From positions 1 through 64,000 of the forward strand of contig JAKAFL010000004.1 in assembly GCA_021817945.1 (NCBI GenBank): a DNA stretch of 64,000 nt, written 5' to 3'. The stretch is from a bacterium (lineage in GTDB: Bacteria > Verrucomicrobiota > Verrucomicrobiia > Limisphaerales > UBA11358). Under the pieces are notes generated by a model. The model saw only the letters and a list, made by a program, of their open reading frames with translations, was not told where the DNA came from and did not search any database. Position 1 is the stretch's first letter; each line of letters starts with the position of its first letter. Below are positions 26,130-35,386 of this stretch, piece by piece. The translations under genes and the position numbers were made by a program.

Positions 26130-27239
26130 TCAACTTGGAAACAGGAAGCCCAAAATCATTTTTCCCCAAAAGACCCAAACCAGTGAAGCCAGGGCGATAT
26201 AGGGTCCATAGGGTATCCGCGAAGACCATTCCCTGCGTCGCATCAGGATGAGCGCCACGCCAACGCTGGCTCCAATCATGGAGCTTAGCATCAGCGAAAA
26301 TAAGGCCCCCTGCCAACCGGTAAATGCCCCGATGGCCGCCATGAATTTGACATCGCCCAAGCCCATGGCTTCCCGAGGCAGGATGATTTCTGAACATTCG
26401 GCATCCAGAAAAGGAACATCCTCAGGGTTCAAGCTCTCATCCCCAATTTGGAGTTTGGACGAAGACAGCCTCACCAGCACATTTTTATAACCGCGATCAA
26501 CCAATTCCAGACTGTGAGCATGAAAATGGATGGTGTCCGTCTGGCGGTAAAATAAATCCTCGTAACCAATCTCCCGGTCTGGCAAGTGGAGGGCTGTCTC
26601 GGTGAATAAAACGCGGGAACCGGGAGGAAGCGCCATTTTTTGCCGGCCAAAAAGTAATTTGCCAAGGCGCAAAATGCCATAAACCACTCCTCCGCCAATC
26701 ACGGCGCCCAGCAGGGCGAGCTTGAAGGCTTCCAAACGGGCGCTGGTGTGATGTAATCCGGGCAACATGATGGACACGACCAATCCCGCCAGAATGCCAC
26801 CCAGAGTTATTTCATCGGGTATGATGAAATATTCGAGATCAATGAATGTCGCCACCAGCAGGCCGCTTAACAATAACCAGTACGCGGGTGCCAGTTCAGG
26901 CGCCTTGTGGCCGAAAACCTGCCAGACCCATAAAAACAGCAGGCCCGTCAGCATCTCCACCATGAAATAACGCAGGGATATCGCGGCTTTACAATTCTTA
27001 CACCGCCCCCCCAATACCACCCAGGTGACCAGCGGCATATTCAGGTAAAATGGAATGGAATAACGGCAATGCGGGCAAAATGAAGGGGGTGAAACCACAC
27101 TAAACCCCAAGGGCATCCTATAAATGCACACATTGAGGAAGCTCCCCACAATGGTCCCCAGCGCGAAAAACATCACGGACCAGAAATGGAAAGGGACCGC
27201 CGCCCAAACGTGAGGATCAAAAATGGCATTCGTTCCCAT
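26130..27239 (-). CDS. pilD: Type IV prepilin peptidase (A24) with a soluble insertion
   Basis: A 369-residue polytopic membrane protease and N-methyltransferase that processes type IV pilin and type II secretion pseudopilins. It shows the four-Cys zinc site (CPHC ... CKNC, residues 55-85), the first catalytic Asp in FIDLEYFIIPDEIT, and the second in AMGLGDVKFMAAIGAF. Between the two catalytic motifs is an extra hydrophilic segment of about 95 residues (GRQKMALPPGSR ... EIILPRE) absent from Proteobacterial PilD. The start region overlaps the end of aroE by 23 bp, so both are probably on one transcript. Confidence 0.9.
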   Translation of the reverse strand: MGTNAIFDPHVWAAVPFHFWSVMFFALGTIVGSFLNVCIYRMPLGFSVVSPPSFCPHCRYSIPFYLNMPLVTWVVLGGRCKNCKAAISLRYFMVEMLTGLLFLWVWQVFGHKAPELAPAYWLLLSGLLVATFIDLEYFIIPDEITLGGILAGLVVSIMLPGLHHTSARLEAFKLALLGAVIGGGVVYGILRLGKLLFGRQKMALPPGSRVLFTETALHLPDREIGYEDLFYRQTDTIHFHAHSLELVDRGYKNVLVRLSSSKLQIGDESLNPEDVPFLDAECSEIILPREAMGLGDVKFMAAIGAFTGWQGALFSLMLSSMIGASVGVALILMRRREWSSRIPYGPYIALASLVWVFWGKMILGFLFPS

Positions 27240-28143
27240 AAATCATTTGTTCTGCTGCCCGTTTCATCTGGATTAACGGCCCCGGCCTTCCTGTCCAAAG
27301 CTCAAAGGCCAGCGCACCCTGCCCTGCGAGCATGCTTATGCCATTGGCCGTCCGACAACCCGCCTTTTTTGCCGCTGCAATTAGCCGGGTTTCAGCCGGT
27401 TTATAAATCATGTCGTACACCGCCCCGACCCGGGACAAGGAAAATACGGAAGAATCAAAGGGCAACTCATCCCCGGGGTTCAACCCCAGCGATGTGGCAT
27501 TGATGAGCAGGTCCACGGAATCACTTGGATAATCCATTTTTATCGTGGCTGATGGAAAACGCCTGGCGGCCTCAACGGCCACCTCTGCCGCACGGGCCGT
27601 AGTTCGGTTGATGACATGCACCCTTTGCGCCCCCGCGCTGGCGCATTTCAAAGCAGCCATTCGCCCTGCGCCACCCGCCCCCAGCACGATCACCTTAAGC
27701 CCGGCCATACCCAGTTGCAAATCCTCGCGCAAACCCATCTCCAGTCCGGCGGCATCGGTGTTGAAGCCCTGCGCCCGCAGTTCCAAGGGATGATTTTGAT
27801 CAAAGCCAGCCAAGGGATGCCAGGAACCGTCGGGGGCGCGACCCTCGAAACGCACTGTGTTCACGGCCCCCCACTCCAGGGCAGTGCCATCCAGCACATC
27901 CATCATTTCCATGGCCAGCAACTTGTGAGGCAAAGTGAGATTTACACCCATGAAACCCATGCTGCGGGCCCCCAGCAAAGCCTCCCGCAGTTTTTCAGGG
28001 CGCACCTCAAAGGCAAGGTACTTCCAATTCATGCCATACCCGCCAAAGGCAGCGTTGTGCATGGCTGGCGATGCGGAGTGCCGAATGGGCCAGCCAAACA
28101 CCCCGCAAACCCTCGTGGATGCGTTGATGCCGGGTTCATTCAT
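27217..28143 (-). CDS. aroE: Shikimate dehydrogenase
   Basis: A 308-residue NADPH-dependent enzyme of aromatic amino-acid biosynthesis that reduces 3-dehydroshikimate to shikimate. Family motifs are complete: GWPIRHSASPAMHNAAF (substrate binding), NLTLPHK (catalytic Lys), GFNTDAAGLEMGL, the Rossmann loop VLGAGGAGRMAA and a late NGISMLAGQGALAFELWTG. ATG 28143 is preferred to an upstream GTG (28179) because the family usually begins about 15 residues before the GWPI motif. Its end overlaps the prepilin peptidase start. Confidence 0.92.
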   Translation of the reverse strand: MNEPGINASTRVCGVFGWPIRHSASPAMHNAAFGGYGMNWKYLAFEVRPEKLREALLGARSMGFMGVNLTLPHKLLAMEMMDVLDGTALEWGAVNTVRFEGRAPDGSWHPLAGFDQNHPLELRAQGFNTDAAGLEMGLREDLQLGMAGLKVIVLGAGGAGRMAALKCASAGAQRVHVINRTTARAAEVAVEAARRFPSATIKMDYPSDSVDLLINATSLGLNPGDELPFDSSVFSLSRVGAVYDMIYKPAETRLIAAAKKAGCRTANGISMLAGQGALAFELWTGRPGPLIQMKRAAEQMIYGNECHF

Positions 28144-28415
28144 TTGAAACACCCGCAATATATATGCGCCAGGCAGCACGGTTCAAAGCCCAAAGTCTCG
28201 ACTTCACTGTTTAGATTTTCTTTTAAAAGGCAGCCCAAACGCCCTTTCGGAACAAAAACTGGATAGCCCATGCGCGACGAATTGGCCTGCCAGACTGAAA
28301 TTCCAAGCTGAGGCGCCGCAAAGCCAAACGGTCAATGGCGTTGACTCGATTTGAAAAACCGATGGTCCTGCTCAAGGACTTCTGACTTTGATAATCCATC
28401 TTTTTTGAATAAAAT

Positions 28416-29957
28416 ATGCGGGTGAAAAACTTGGGAACGGTTTATTTGGTGGGCGCAGGTCCCGGTGACCCTGGATTGTTGACTTTGCGCGGCGCGGATT
28501 TGTTGCGCCGGGCCGAGGTGGTGCTTTATGACCGCCTGGTCAACCCAACCCTGTTGCAGTTGGCGCCGGCTCAGGCTGAAATCATTGCACGTGGAAGCCG
28601 CTCGGAATGTTCCCAGGAAAAAATCATTGAATGCATGATTGAGAGGGCAAAATCCGGCAAATGCGTGGTGCGACTCAAGGGAGGCGACCCCTATGTCTTT
28701 GGCCGGGGAGGTGAGGAAGCAGAAGCTCTGGCCGAGGCTGGCATCCCGTTTGAAGTGGTTCCAGGAGTTTCATCCATCACGGCTGTGCCCAACTACGCAG
28801 GCATCCCCCTCACCCATCGAAACCACTGTTCCTCTTTCACCGTCATCACCGGGCATCAAAACGGAAACAATACGGATGCCCAACTCCAATTTCAACACCT
28901 AGCCGGGATGCCTGGGACCAAGGTTGTGCTTATGGGCCTGGAAAACATGGCTCAATGGACCCAGAATTTGATTCAAAGCGGTATTGCAGCCCAGACACCT
29001 GTGGCAGTGATTCAATCGGGAACCTGCGGATCCCAAAAAACTATCACAGGCACTTTGGAAACAATAGCCCATTTGGTCGAAGGCGTGATCACGCCGCCTG
29101 CGCTGACAATTCTTGGCAGCGTCGTCTCGCTTCGTCACCAATTGAACTGGGCGGAAAATCGTCCGCTATCTGGCCGCCGCATCGTGGTGACAAGAGCCCT
29201 CAATCAGGCTGAATCCTTCAATCGCCGCCTGGTCGAGCTGGGCGCTGAGGTGCTTTGCATTCCAACGGTCAGAATTGAGAACCCCCAAAACAGGGGATTT
29301 TTGGTGGATGCCCTGCTCTCCTTGAACACCTATGATTGGCTGGTATTCACCAGCGCAAATGGCGTGGATCGCTTTTTCGAGTATTTCTTGCGCCAATTCA
29401 AGGATTTGCGGGATTTAGGAGGAGCCAAAATTGCAGCCGTGGGCCCGGCAACTGCCGCAAGATTGGAGGCACTTCACCTCCAGGTGGATGCCATGCCGGA
29501 AGAACATATTGGACACAAAATCGCAGAATCCATGGGCCGCGAGGGAAGCATTGAAAACCTCAAAGTCTGCCTGTTGCGCGCTGAAAAAGCCGGAAAAGAA
29601 TTGCCCCAAGCGCTGGAGGAAATGGGAGCCATCGTGGATGACATTGGGTTATACCAGACCATCGCAGAAACTGACGTGGCTCAGGAAACCATTCAAGATC
29701 TGAAAACCCGTGGAGCTGATTGGCTGACCTTTACCAGCGGATCCACCGCAACCTTTTTTCATGAACGACTGAACCTGCCCTCCTTGCTCGATGCATTTCC
29801 TGAGATGCGGGTGGCGTCCATTGGACCTGAAACCACCAAATGCCTGGCGGGGATGGGGGTGAAAATGGATTTGGAGGCACGCGAACACACCATGGACGGG
29901 CTCCTAAAGGCCATCCTCAAAGCCGAAAACCGCCCCGCGACACGCAGACTCAAATAA
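28416..29957 (+). CDS. CobA-HemD fusion: uroporphyrinogen-III methyltransferase / synthase
   Basis: A 513-residue bifunctional tetrapyrrole enzyme. Residues 8-250 are the SAM-dependent uroporphyrin-III C-methyltransferase (VYLVGAGPGDPGLLTLRG, VVRLKGGDPYVFGRGGEEAEAL, GIPLTHR), leading to precorrin-2 for sirohaem or cobalamin. Residues 255-505 are uroporphyrinogen-III synthase (GRRIVVTRALNQAE, DWLVFTSANGV, DIGLYQTIAE, LTFTSGSTATFF). Putting both on one chain lets product pass from HemD to CobA. It stands alone, with no other haem gene in the window. Confidence 0.92.
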   Translation: MRVKNLGTVYLVGAGPGDPGLLTLRGADLLRRAEVVLYDRLVNPTLLQLAPAQAEIIARGSRSECSQEKIIECMIERAKSGKCVVRLKGGDPYVFGRGGEEAEALAEAGIPFEVVPGVSSITAVPNYAGIPLTHRNHCSSFTVITGHQNGNNTDAQLQFQHLAGMPGTKVVLMGLENMAQWTQNLIQSGIAAQTPVAVIQSGTCGSQKTITGTLETIAHLVEGVITPPALTILGSVVSLRHQLNWAENRPLSGRRIVVTRALNQAESFNRRLVELGAEVLCIPTVRIENPQNRGFLVDALLSLNTYDWLVFTSANGVDRFFEYFLRQFKDLRDLGGAKIAAVGPATAARLEALHLQVDAMPEEHIGHKIAESMGREGSIENLKVCLLRAEKAGKELPQALEEMGAIVDDIGLYQTIAETDVAQETIQDLKTRGADWLTFTSGSTATFFHERLNLPSLLDAFPEMRVASIGPETTKCLAGMGVKMDLEAREHTMDGLLKAILKAENRPATRRLK

Positions 29958-30258
29958 AGTGCTGCCCCAAAATTCTTGAGCCTGGCTGGTTATGATGTGT
30001 CCAACCACGAGTCCATCCGCTCAATGCCCTGAGCGTCGAACTTGGACTTGCATGGATTAATCCGCTAGGAGCGCCTGCACGAGACGTGCAGCCACACTCA
30101 AGGCGCAGACCAATCCTATGGTTCCGTAAAAATCCAGCCGGGCGGCACGCAAATGATTACACGGGCACACTACCCGTAAGCTTTGAAACAGGACACTCCG
30201 GCTGGCAGGAGGTTTTGTTGCAATCATCACCCCCACTCAAAGCAATTAGTGGGCCAAC
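29958..30258. other. Intergenic region, convergent genes
   Basis: A 301-bp spacer between convergent genes. I see no ORF with support, no RNA gene and no strong hairpin with a T-run. Confidence 0.3.
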
Positions 30259-31356
30259 TCAAACAGGAGGCACTTTCAGCCACTGCCCGCTGGCTGCCGC
30301 TGCATAAATCGTTGACATCACGTTTACTCTGGAAGCCGCATCTTGAATGGAAACCAACGGCTGGTCTTTGCTTCCTGCCAGCGTGTTCAAAAATTGGTCA
30401 ATTGGCTCGTCCGGTCCCTTGGGAAAATCCTGCCACGGCTTTTGCCCACTGCTCCCTGGCAGGTGAAGGCTGCGATAAAACAATTGCCCACGAAAAATCA
30501 CTGCATGCCCCTCCGTTCCGCTGATCAGTAATTTGACGGGATCCTCAATGTCCACCCAACCCGCGGCCAAGCTGCCCGCCAAACCACTTTTGAATTGAAG
30601 GAGCGCCTCACCAGATTCATCACAGTCCCCATAACGATGCGTTACGGGTTCAATCAGACCTGTCACTTTTTCCACATCTCCAAAAATCCACATTAAAATA
30701 TCCAGCTTATGGGTCCCCAAGTCTCCAAATGCCCCCACCCCTGCTCTCTTGGGATCGGCCATCCACTGCCAGTCATGATCAAAAAAGCCTGTCAGGGATC
30801 CATTATGGCAGTTGGAAGCCCACACCCGGGAGATGGTCCCGAAGTGGCCTTTGGCTACTTCATCCTTGAGAAACAAATGCATGGGGTCCGTTCGCATAAA
30901 GTAACCGGTCGTGAAAGTCACACCGGCCTTTTCCACTGCCACCACCATGTCCGCGCATTCCTCTGGGTTGATACCAAGCGGTTTTTCCACAAACATTCCC
31001 TTGCCAGCCCGGGCAGCGGCCAAAACCAGAGCCTTGTGCCGGTCTGTTTCGGAGAGTATGACCACCCCCTGCACCTCGGGATCAGACCAAATGGTCTCGA
31101 TTTGTTCTGGAACCGTGGCACCCACCTGACCGGCCTGAGCTTTGGCACGCGACGGATCTTCATCCCACAGGTATTTAATCCGGACACCGGGGTGGCGATA
31201 TGCCGCATTTAAATACTGTGGTGTGTGAATATGGTCCAACCCCACGAATGCCACCGTCACGCCGAAGGCCTCCAAAGCAGCGCCTGCCGGCAGTGCGGAT
31301 GCGGCTATTGCCGCCGTTCCCGCAGACTTGATGAATTCTCGACGACTCAGATTCAT
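30259..31356 (-). CDS. Tat-exported Gfo/Idh/MocA oxidoreductase (second gene of pair)
   Basis: A 365-residue NAD(P)-dependent sugar or cyclitol oxidoreductase. The chosen ATG (31356) opens with a Tat signal (SRREFIKSAGTAAIAASALPAGA), so the folded, cofactor-loaded enzyme would be exported. Family features are present: the catalytic-Lys motif EKPLG, GAFGDLGTHKLDILMWIFG with the conserved Asp and His, and a C-terminal beta-sheet dimerisation domain. It follows the other Gfo/Idh gene by 5 bp. The Rossmann start (VTVAFVGLDHIHTPQYL) departs from the usual GxGxxG, so cofactor binding may be altered. Confidence 0.85.
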   Translation of the reverse strand: MNLSRREFIKSAGTAAIAASALPAGAALEAFGVTVAFVGLDHIHTPQYLNAAYRHPGVRIKYLWDEDPSRAKAQAGQVGATVPEQIETIWSDPEVQGVVILSETDRHKALVLAAARAGKGMFVEKPLGINPEECADMVVAVEKAGVTFTTGYFMRTDPMHLFLKDEVAKGHFGTISRVWASNCHNGSLTGFFDHDWQWMADPKRAGVGAFGDLGTHKLDILMWIFGDVEKVTGLIEPVTHRYGDCDESGEALLQFKSGLAGSLAAGWVDIEDPVKLLISGTEGHAVIFRGQLFYRSLHLPGSSGQKPWQDFPKGPDEPIDQFLNTLAGSKDQPLVSIQDAASRVNVMSTIYAAAASGQWLKVPPV

Positions 31357-31361
31357 GGAAA

Positions 31362-32864
31362 TCAGGATAAAACCCAGCCTTCGCGGTTTTGGCGCCGGAT
31401 AATCGCATCCGCCTCCGGGGCATTTTTGGCTTTCATGGCGGGACCATCCCATTCAATGGTTCTACCCACCCTCATGGCAACACACCCCAAAAGCATGATC
31501 TCCGTGAGGCGCGCTCCGACATCAAACCTGGAATAACAATCCTGCGGCCTGCCATTCTTGATGGCTGCGATCCATTCCTGATGATGCCGGAAATCATTGT
31601 CCCCCTTGAATGGATTGCGGGGGATGGTCACCGGTATCGCAGCCACCGCCGAGCTCTTGGTGTAGTGGACATAGTGCGAATCCCCTTCCAGCTTCACGAA
31701 AAATTGTTCGCCGTAGTCATCCGGTGAGAAGATGGTGCCCTTGTCTCCAATTAAAAGACAGCCACTGCCTGGAACTTCACCCAGGAAAGCTTCAATATCG
31801 GTGGTCAACTCTCGTGGCGGCTTGTTGCTGTCATCATGGCTTGTCGGATTATCAGCGAGTGGTTTCCCGCCATCATACCACCACAAGGTCACATCCCGCT
31901 GATGCAAGTGAGGTTCGCTGCCAAACAAATCTGCAAACCAGCCCGAGGATTTCCCATGAATGGGGGTGCTTCGCGATGGGAATTCAAACCGTATCACAGA
32001 GCCGATGGGGTAGGTTTCGTGGTTGAGGGGTCCCAGCAACTTAGCCTCGATTTGTGATGGATAACCCAGGTTTAACCCGCGAAAAGGCATGTTTACCGTA
32101 TGGCATGCCATGTCGCCCAGTGCGCCAGTGCCAAAATCCTGCCATCCACGCCAATTGAAAGGGTGATAAACCCCGGATTTGAAGGGCCGAACCGGCGCCG
32201 GCCCCAGCCAGATGTCCCAGTTCAATGTTTCAGGAATTGGGTCCTCCCCCTCCGGGCGATCCATGCCCTGCGGCCAGATGGGGCGGTTGGTCCAGATATG
32301 CACCTGGGAGACCTGACCGATCAATCCCGCTTGAATACATTCAACGGCCCTCCTCAGTCCATCTGCGGCGCTTCCTTGATTCCCCATTTGGGTCACCAAG
32401 CCTTTTTCCCTCGCCATGCGGCGCAGGTAACGGGCTTCATAAATGGTCTGGGTCAATGGCTTTTGACCATACACATGCTTGCCCAACGCCATGGCGGCCG
32501 AGGCGGCTATGGCATGAAAATGGTCCGGCGTGGAAACATGCACAGCATCAATGCGGTCTCCAGACTCCTCAAACATGCGCCTGAAGTCCTGGTAGAATTT
32601 CGCCTCCGGATAGCGCTTGATCTGCCCGGCACAATGGCTGGAATCCACATCGCACAGGGCAACAATATTTTCAGTGTTGCAGCAATTGGTGTCACTTGCC
32701 CCCTTTCCACCAGCTCCGATGGCGGCAATGTTCAACTTGCTGTTCAGGTCGCGGCCCCGCACCAGTGCCGGCACCCCAAACGCCAGGGTCCCTGCGGCCA
32801 AGGTGGTCGTTTTGATGAAAGTGCGACGGTTGTATCCGGCGTTTCTTTTGGATGGCTGAGTCAT
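31362..32864 (-). CDS. Tat-exported Gfo/Idh/MocA oxidoreductase (first gene of pair)
   Basis: A 500-residue oxidoreductase with a twin-arginine signal (YNRRTFIKTTTLAAGTLAFGVPALV), an intact NAD-binding loop (NIAAIGAGGKGASDT), VSTPDHFHA, the active-site Lys region YGQKPLT, and a long C-terminal domain of the type common in Verrucomicrobia and Planctomycetes (GALGDMACHTVNMPFRGLNLG). The QKP form of the EKP motif is normal for this subfamily. It probably oxidises or isomerises a sugar in the periplasm with tightly bound cofactor. It leads a two-gene operon. Confidence 0.9.
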   Translation of the reverse strand: MTQPSKRNAGYNRRTFIKTTTLAAGTLAFGVPALVRGRDLNSKLNIAAIGAGGKGASDTNCCNTENIVALCDVDSSHCAGQIKRYPEAKFYQDFRRMFEESGDRIDAVHVSTPDHFHAIAASAAMALGKHVYGQKPLTQTIYEARYLRRMAREKGLVTQMGNQGSAADGLRRAVECIQAGLIGQVSQVHIWTNRPIWPQGMDRPEGEDPIPETLNWDIWLGPAPVRPFKSGVYHPFNWRGWQDFGTGALGDMACHTVNMPFRGLNLGYPSQIEAKLLGPLNHETYPIGSVIRFEFPSRSTPIHGKSSGWFADLFGSEPHLHQRDVTLWWYDGGKPLADNPTSHDDSNKPPRELTTDIEAFLGEVPGSGCLLIGDKGTIFSPDDYGEQFFVKLEGDSHYVHYTKSSAVAAIPVTIPRNPFKGDNDFRHHQEWIAAIKNGRPQDCYSRFDVGARLTEIMLLGCVAMRVGRTIEWDGPAMKAKNAPEADAIIRRQNREGWVLS

Positions 32865-33234
32865 GCAGCAGTCTTAGCAAGCCTGTTCCCAAACCAAAAG
32901 GAAAAATTCAAATTTTTAAAAAATTCCAACTCCTAAAAAACTGCCACCAACCCTGACTATACGCCGGCAACCGTGTGTTTATGTGCCGAAAAAAATCATT
33001 GTCGCAAAGTCATTGGCGCATTTTTGCAACGCCACGGGCAAAATGGCTGAACTCATTAAAACTTTACTCGCCTGTTTATGGTTGCGGCCAAACTTGGATT
33101 TCGCCCGGTGGCTGTTCTGGGATCCACCAAAAACACCGGCAAAGGAGAAGTCGTCTCACAACGTGTGCGACAAGGAGGAAACCCTCCCCGGCAAGCCTGA
33201 AACAGCGTGCTTCGCCATAGTTGATTGCCGATGC
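32865..33234. other. Intergenic region
   Basis: About 370 bp between two minus-strand transcripts. It should contain the promoter of the Gfo/Idh pair. Open frames on the plus strand here overlap purM antisense and look like shadows. Confidence 0.3.
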
Positions 33235-34299
33235 CTACACCATGCGGGTTTTTCCACTACCCTTGACCACTTCACCAACCTGCCATGCCTTGAATTTATG
33301 GGCTTTTATGGAATGAAGCACTTTGGGGGCAATTTCCCGGGCAACGACCACCACCATTCCAATTCCCATGTTAAAGACCTGGTAAAGCTCGTCCTCCGGT
33401 ACGCGCCCCTCGCTGGCCAGCAATTGGAAAAGTGGCGGCAAGGGCCATGAATTCTTGTGGATCACCACATCCAAACGCTGAGGAAGCACCCTTGGAATGT
33501 TGTCCACAAATCCCCCTCCGGTGATGTGTGCCAATGCCTTGATGGGCCGCTCGGAAAAGGACATTGACTTGGAATTGAAGCGGGCCAGAAGAAACTGAAC
33601 CAAGGGGCCGTAGCTGACATGCTCCTTGAGAAGGGCATCCCCCAGTGTGCCATCCAGGCCTGGTACCCGGCGGGAAAGTTTCCACTTTAACTGGTCCAGG
33701 AAAATTTTTCGTGCCAACGAATATCCATTGGTGTGCAATCCGCTGGATTCAATGCCAAGAACAACATCACCCAACCGGACCGCCTTTTGTCCGTTTAGCA
33801 TGCGGGATTTTTCAACAACACCCACAATGGTGCCGCTCAGATCGTATTCACCAGGTTGATAGAAGCCCGGCATTTGGGCGGTTTCGCCCCCGATCAAGGC
33901 GCAATGGTTGGCAGCGCAGGCCCGCGCAAACCCCTTGAGAATTTCAGTAAAAACATCCGGCTTCAGCCTCCCGGTGCCCAGATAATCCAGAAAGAACAGC
34001 GGCTCGGCGCCCAGCACGGCAATGTCATTGACACAATGATTGACCAGGTCCGCGCCAATGGAATCGTGTCGGTTCATGGCAAAGGCAATTTTCAACTTGG
34101 TGCCCACGCCATCCACCGATGAAACAAGAACGGGCTGGCGGAATTTTTTAACGTCCAAGGCAAACAAACCGCCAAAGCCACCAACCCTGCCCATCACCTC
34201 CCTGCGATGGGTGAATGCCAGCAATTGAGGCAGTGTGGCTTTCACCCGGTTGCCCAAATCAATGTCCACACCAGCGGCTGCGTACGCTTTTTGTTTCAT
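33235..34299 (-). CDS. purM: Phosphoribosylformylglycinamidine cyclo-ligase
   Basis: A 354-residue purine-biosynthesis enzyme (AIR synthetase) that closes the imidazole ring with ATP. Motifs: YAAAGVDIDLGNR near the start, SSVDGVGTKLKIAF (ATP/substrate loop), DLVNHCVNDIAVLGAEPLFFLDYL, CALIGGETAQMPGFY, ESSGLHTNGYSLARK and AHITGGGFVDNIPRVLP. Length is normal. It appears monocistronic. Confidence 0.96.
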   Translation of the reverse strand: MKQKAYAAAGVDIDLGNRVKATLPQLLAFTHRREVMGRVGGFGGLFALDVKKFRQPVLVSSVDGVGTKLKIAFAMNRHDSIGADLVNHCVNDIAVLGAEPLFFLDYLGTGRLKPDVFTEILKGFARACAANHCALIGGETAQMPGFYQPGEYDLSGTIVGVVEKSRMLNGQKAVRLGDVVLGIESSGLHTNGYSLARKIFLDQLKWKLSRRVPGLDGTLGDALLKEHVSYGPLVQFLLARFNSKSMSFSERPIKALAHITGGGFVDNIPRVLPQRLDVVIHKNSWPLPPLFQLLASEGRVPEDELYQVFNMGIGMVVVVAREIAPKVLHSIKAHKFKAWQVGEVVKGSGKTRMV

Positions 34300-34457
34300 G
34301 CCGGAAAATTAAACTTGGAAAGGGCCTTGCAAGCCAGCAAATTCAGGCGGATTGACATGCCTCCTGGCTTGTAAAACGCCTGAGAACCGGACGATCAATC
34401 GCCTCATTTCCGCTTCTGCTGGTTTGGATGGCGCTGTTTGGTTTAATTAAGGTAGGA

Positions 34458-35348
34458 TTAAATTCCTATCAAAGCCGCTCCAAGGACGCCTGCGGAATCT
34501 CCCAGGGTATTTTTCACGATGGGCGTGAGCAATTCATCGGTGAACACCTGTTTTTTGACTTCAGCAAGTCCCTCTTTGTAGATCGCATTAAAGTTGGAAA
34601 CCCCTCCGCCTAAAACAATCATATCCGGATCCAAAACGCCAATAAGATTGGACAAGGCTGCGCCGAAATGACTGAAGAATTCCTGCATGAAAGCGATTGC
34701 ATCATCATTGCCCTCATAAAATTCCTTCTCAATCAATTTGAGCGGTTTTCGGGTTCCATACCTCTCCTGATAGCGGTTTTCCAAACCTGCCCCACTGATA
34801 AAGGTTTCCACACATCCTCGACGTCCGCAGAAGCACAGGGGGCCAAGCGGATCAATACTCATGTGGCCCCACTCACCGGCAATGCCTTGAAGGCCGGGCA
34901 AAGGTTCGCCCCGGTAAACCAGGCCACCACCGCAACCGGTTCCCATAATGACCCCAAACACCAATTCACAGCCGCGTCCAACACCTAGTTTAGCCTCGGC
35001 CAGGGCAAAGCAATTGGCATCGTTTTGGATTGCAATGGGATGTCCAAGCCATTTCTCCAAGTCCAAGCGAACCGGACGCCCATTCATGCACAGCGTGTTG
35101 GAATTTTTCATCAGTCCGGTTTTGGGGGAAATGGTGCCAGGCGTCCCAATGCCGAATGTAAACTTTTGGCTTCCAACCACACATCGAAGCTCCTCAGACA
35201 AGTCTTTCAAGGTTTTAAGTATATGCTCATAACCCCGATCCCGTTCCGTGGGCACCCGCTTGCGGAAGAGTTCGACCCCCTCAGGATCCAAGACCACGCC
35301 TTCTATTTTGGTGCCGCCGAGGTCCACACCGATCCGGTGAGAATTCAT
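34458..35348 (-). CDS. ROK-family sugar kinase
   Basis: A 296-residue sugar kinase starting at ATG 35348, where the phosphate-binding motif GVDLGGTKIEGVVLD follows at once. Other ROK signatures are ENDANCFALAEA-like QNDANCFALAEAK (catalytic Asp), GTGCGGGLV, GEWGHMSID and the zinc-binding CFCGRRGCVETFISG. Sugar specificity (fructose, glucose or N-acetyl-hexosamine) cannot be settled from sequence alone. The N-terminal extension of the frame to 35402 overlaps secA and is probably not used. Confidence 0.9.
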   Translation of the reverse strand: MNSHRIGVDLGGTKIEGVVLDPEGVELFRKRVPTERDRGYEHILKTLKDLSEELRCVVGSQKFTFGIGTPGTISPKTGLMKNSNTLCMNGRPVRLDLEKWLGHPIAIQNDANCFALAEAKLGVGRGCELVFGVIMGTGCGGGLVYRGEPLPGLQGIAGEWGHMSIDPLGPLCFCGRRGCVETFISGAGLENRYQERYGTRKPLKLIEKEFYEGNDDAIAFMQEFFSHFGAALSNLIGVLDPDMIVLGGGVSNFNAIYKEGLAEVKKQVFTDELLTPIVKNTLGDSAGVLGAALIGI

Positions 35349-35386
35349 GAATTGGCCTGAGGCGTCCCGCACAGCGGTTTGAGTCC

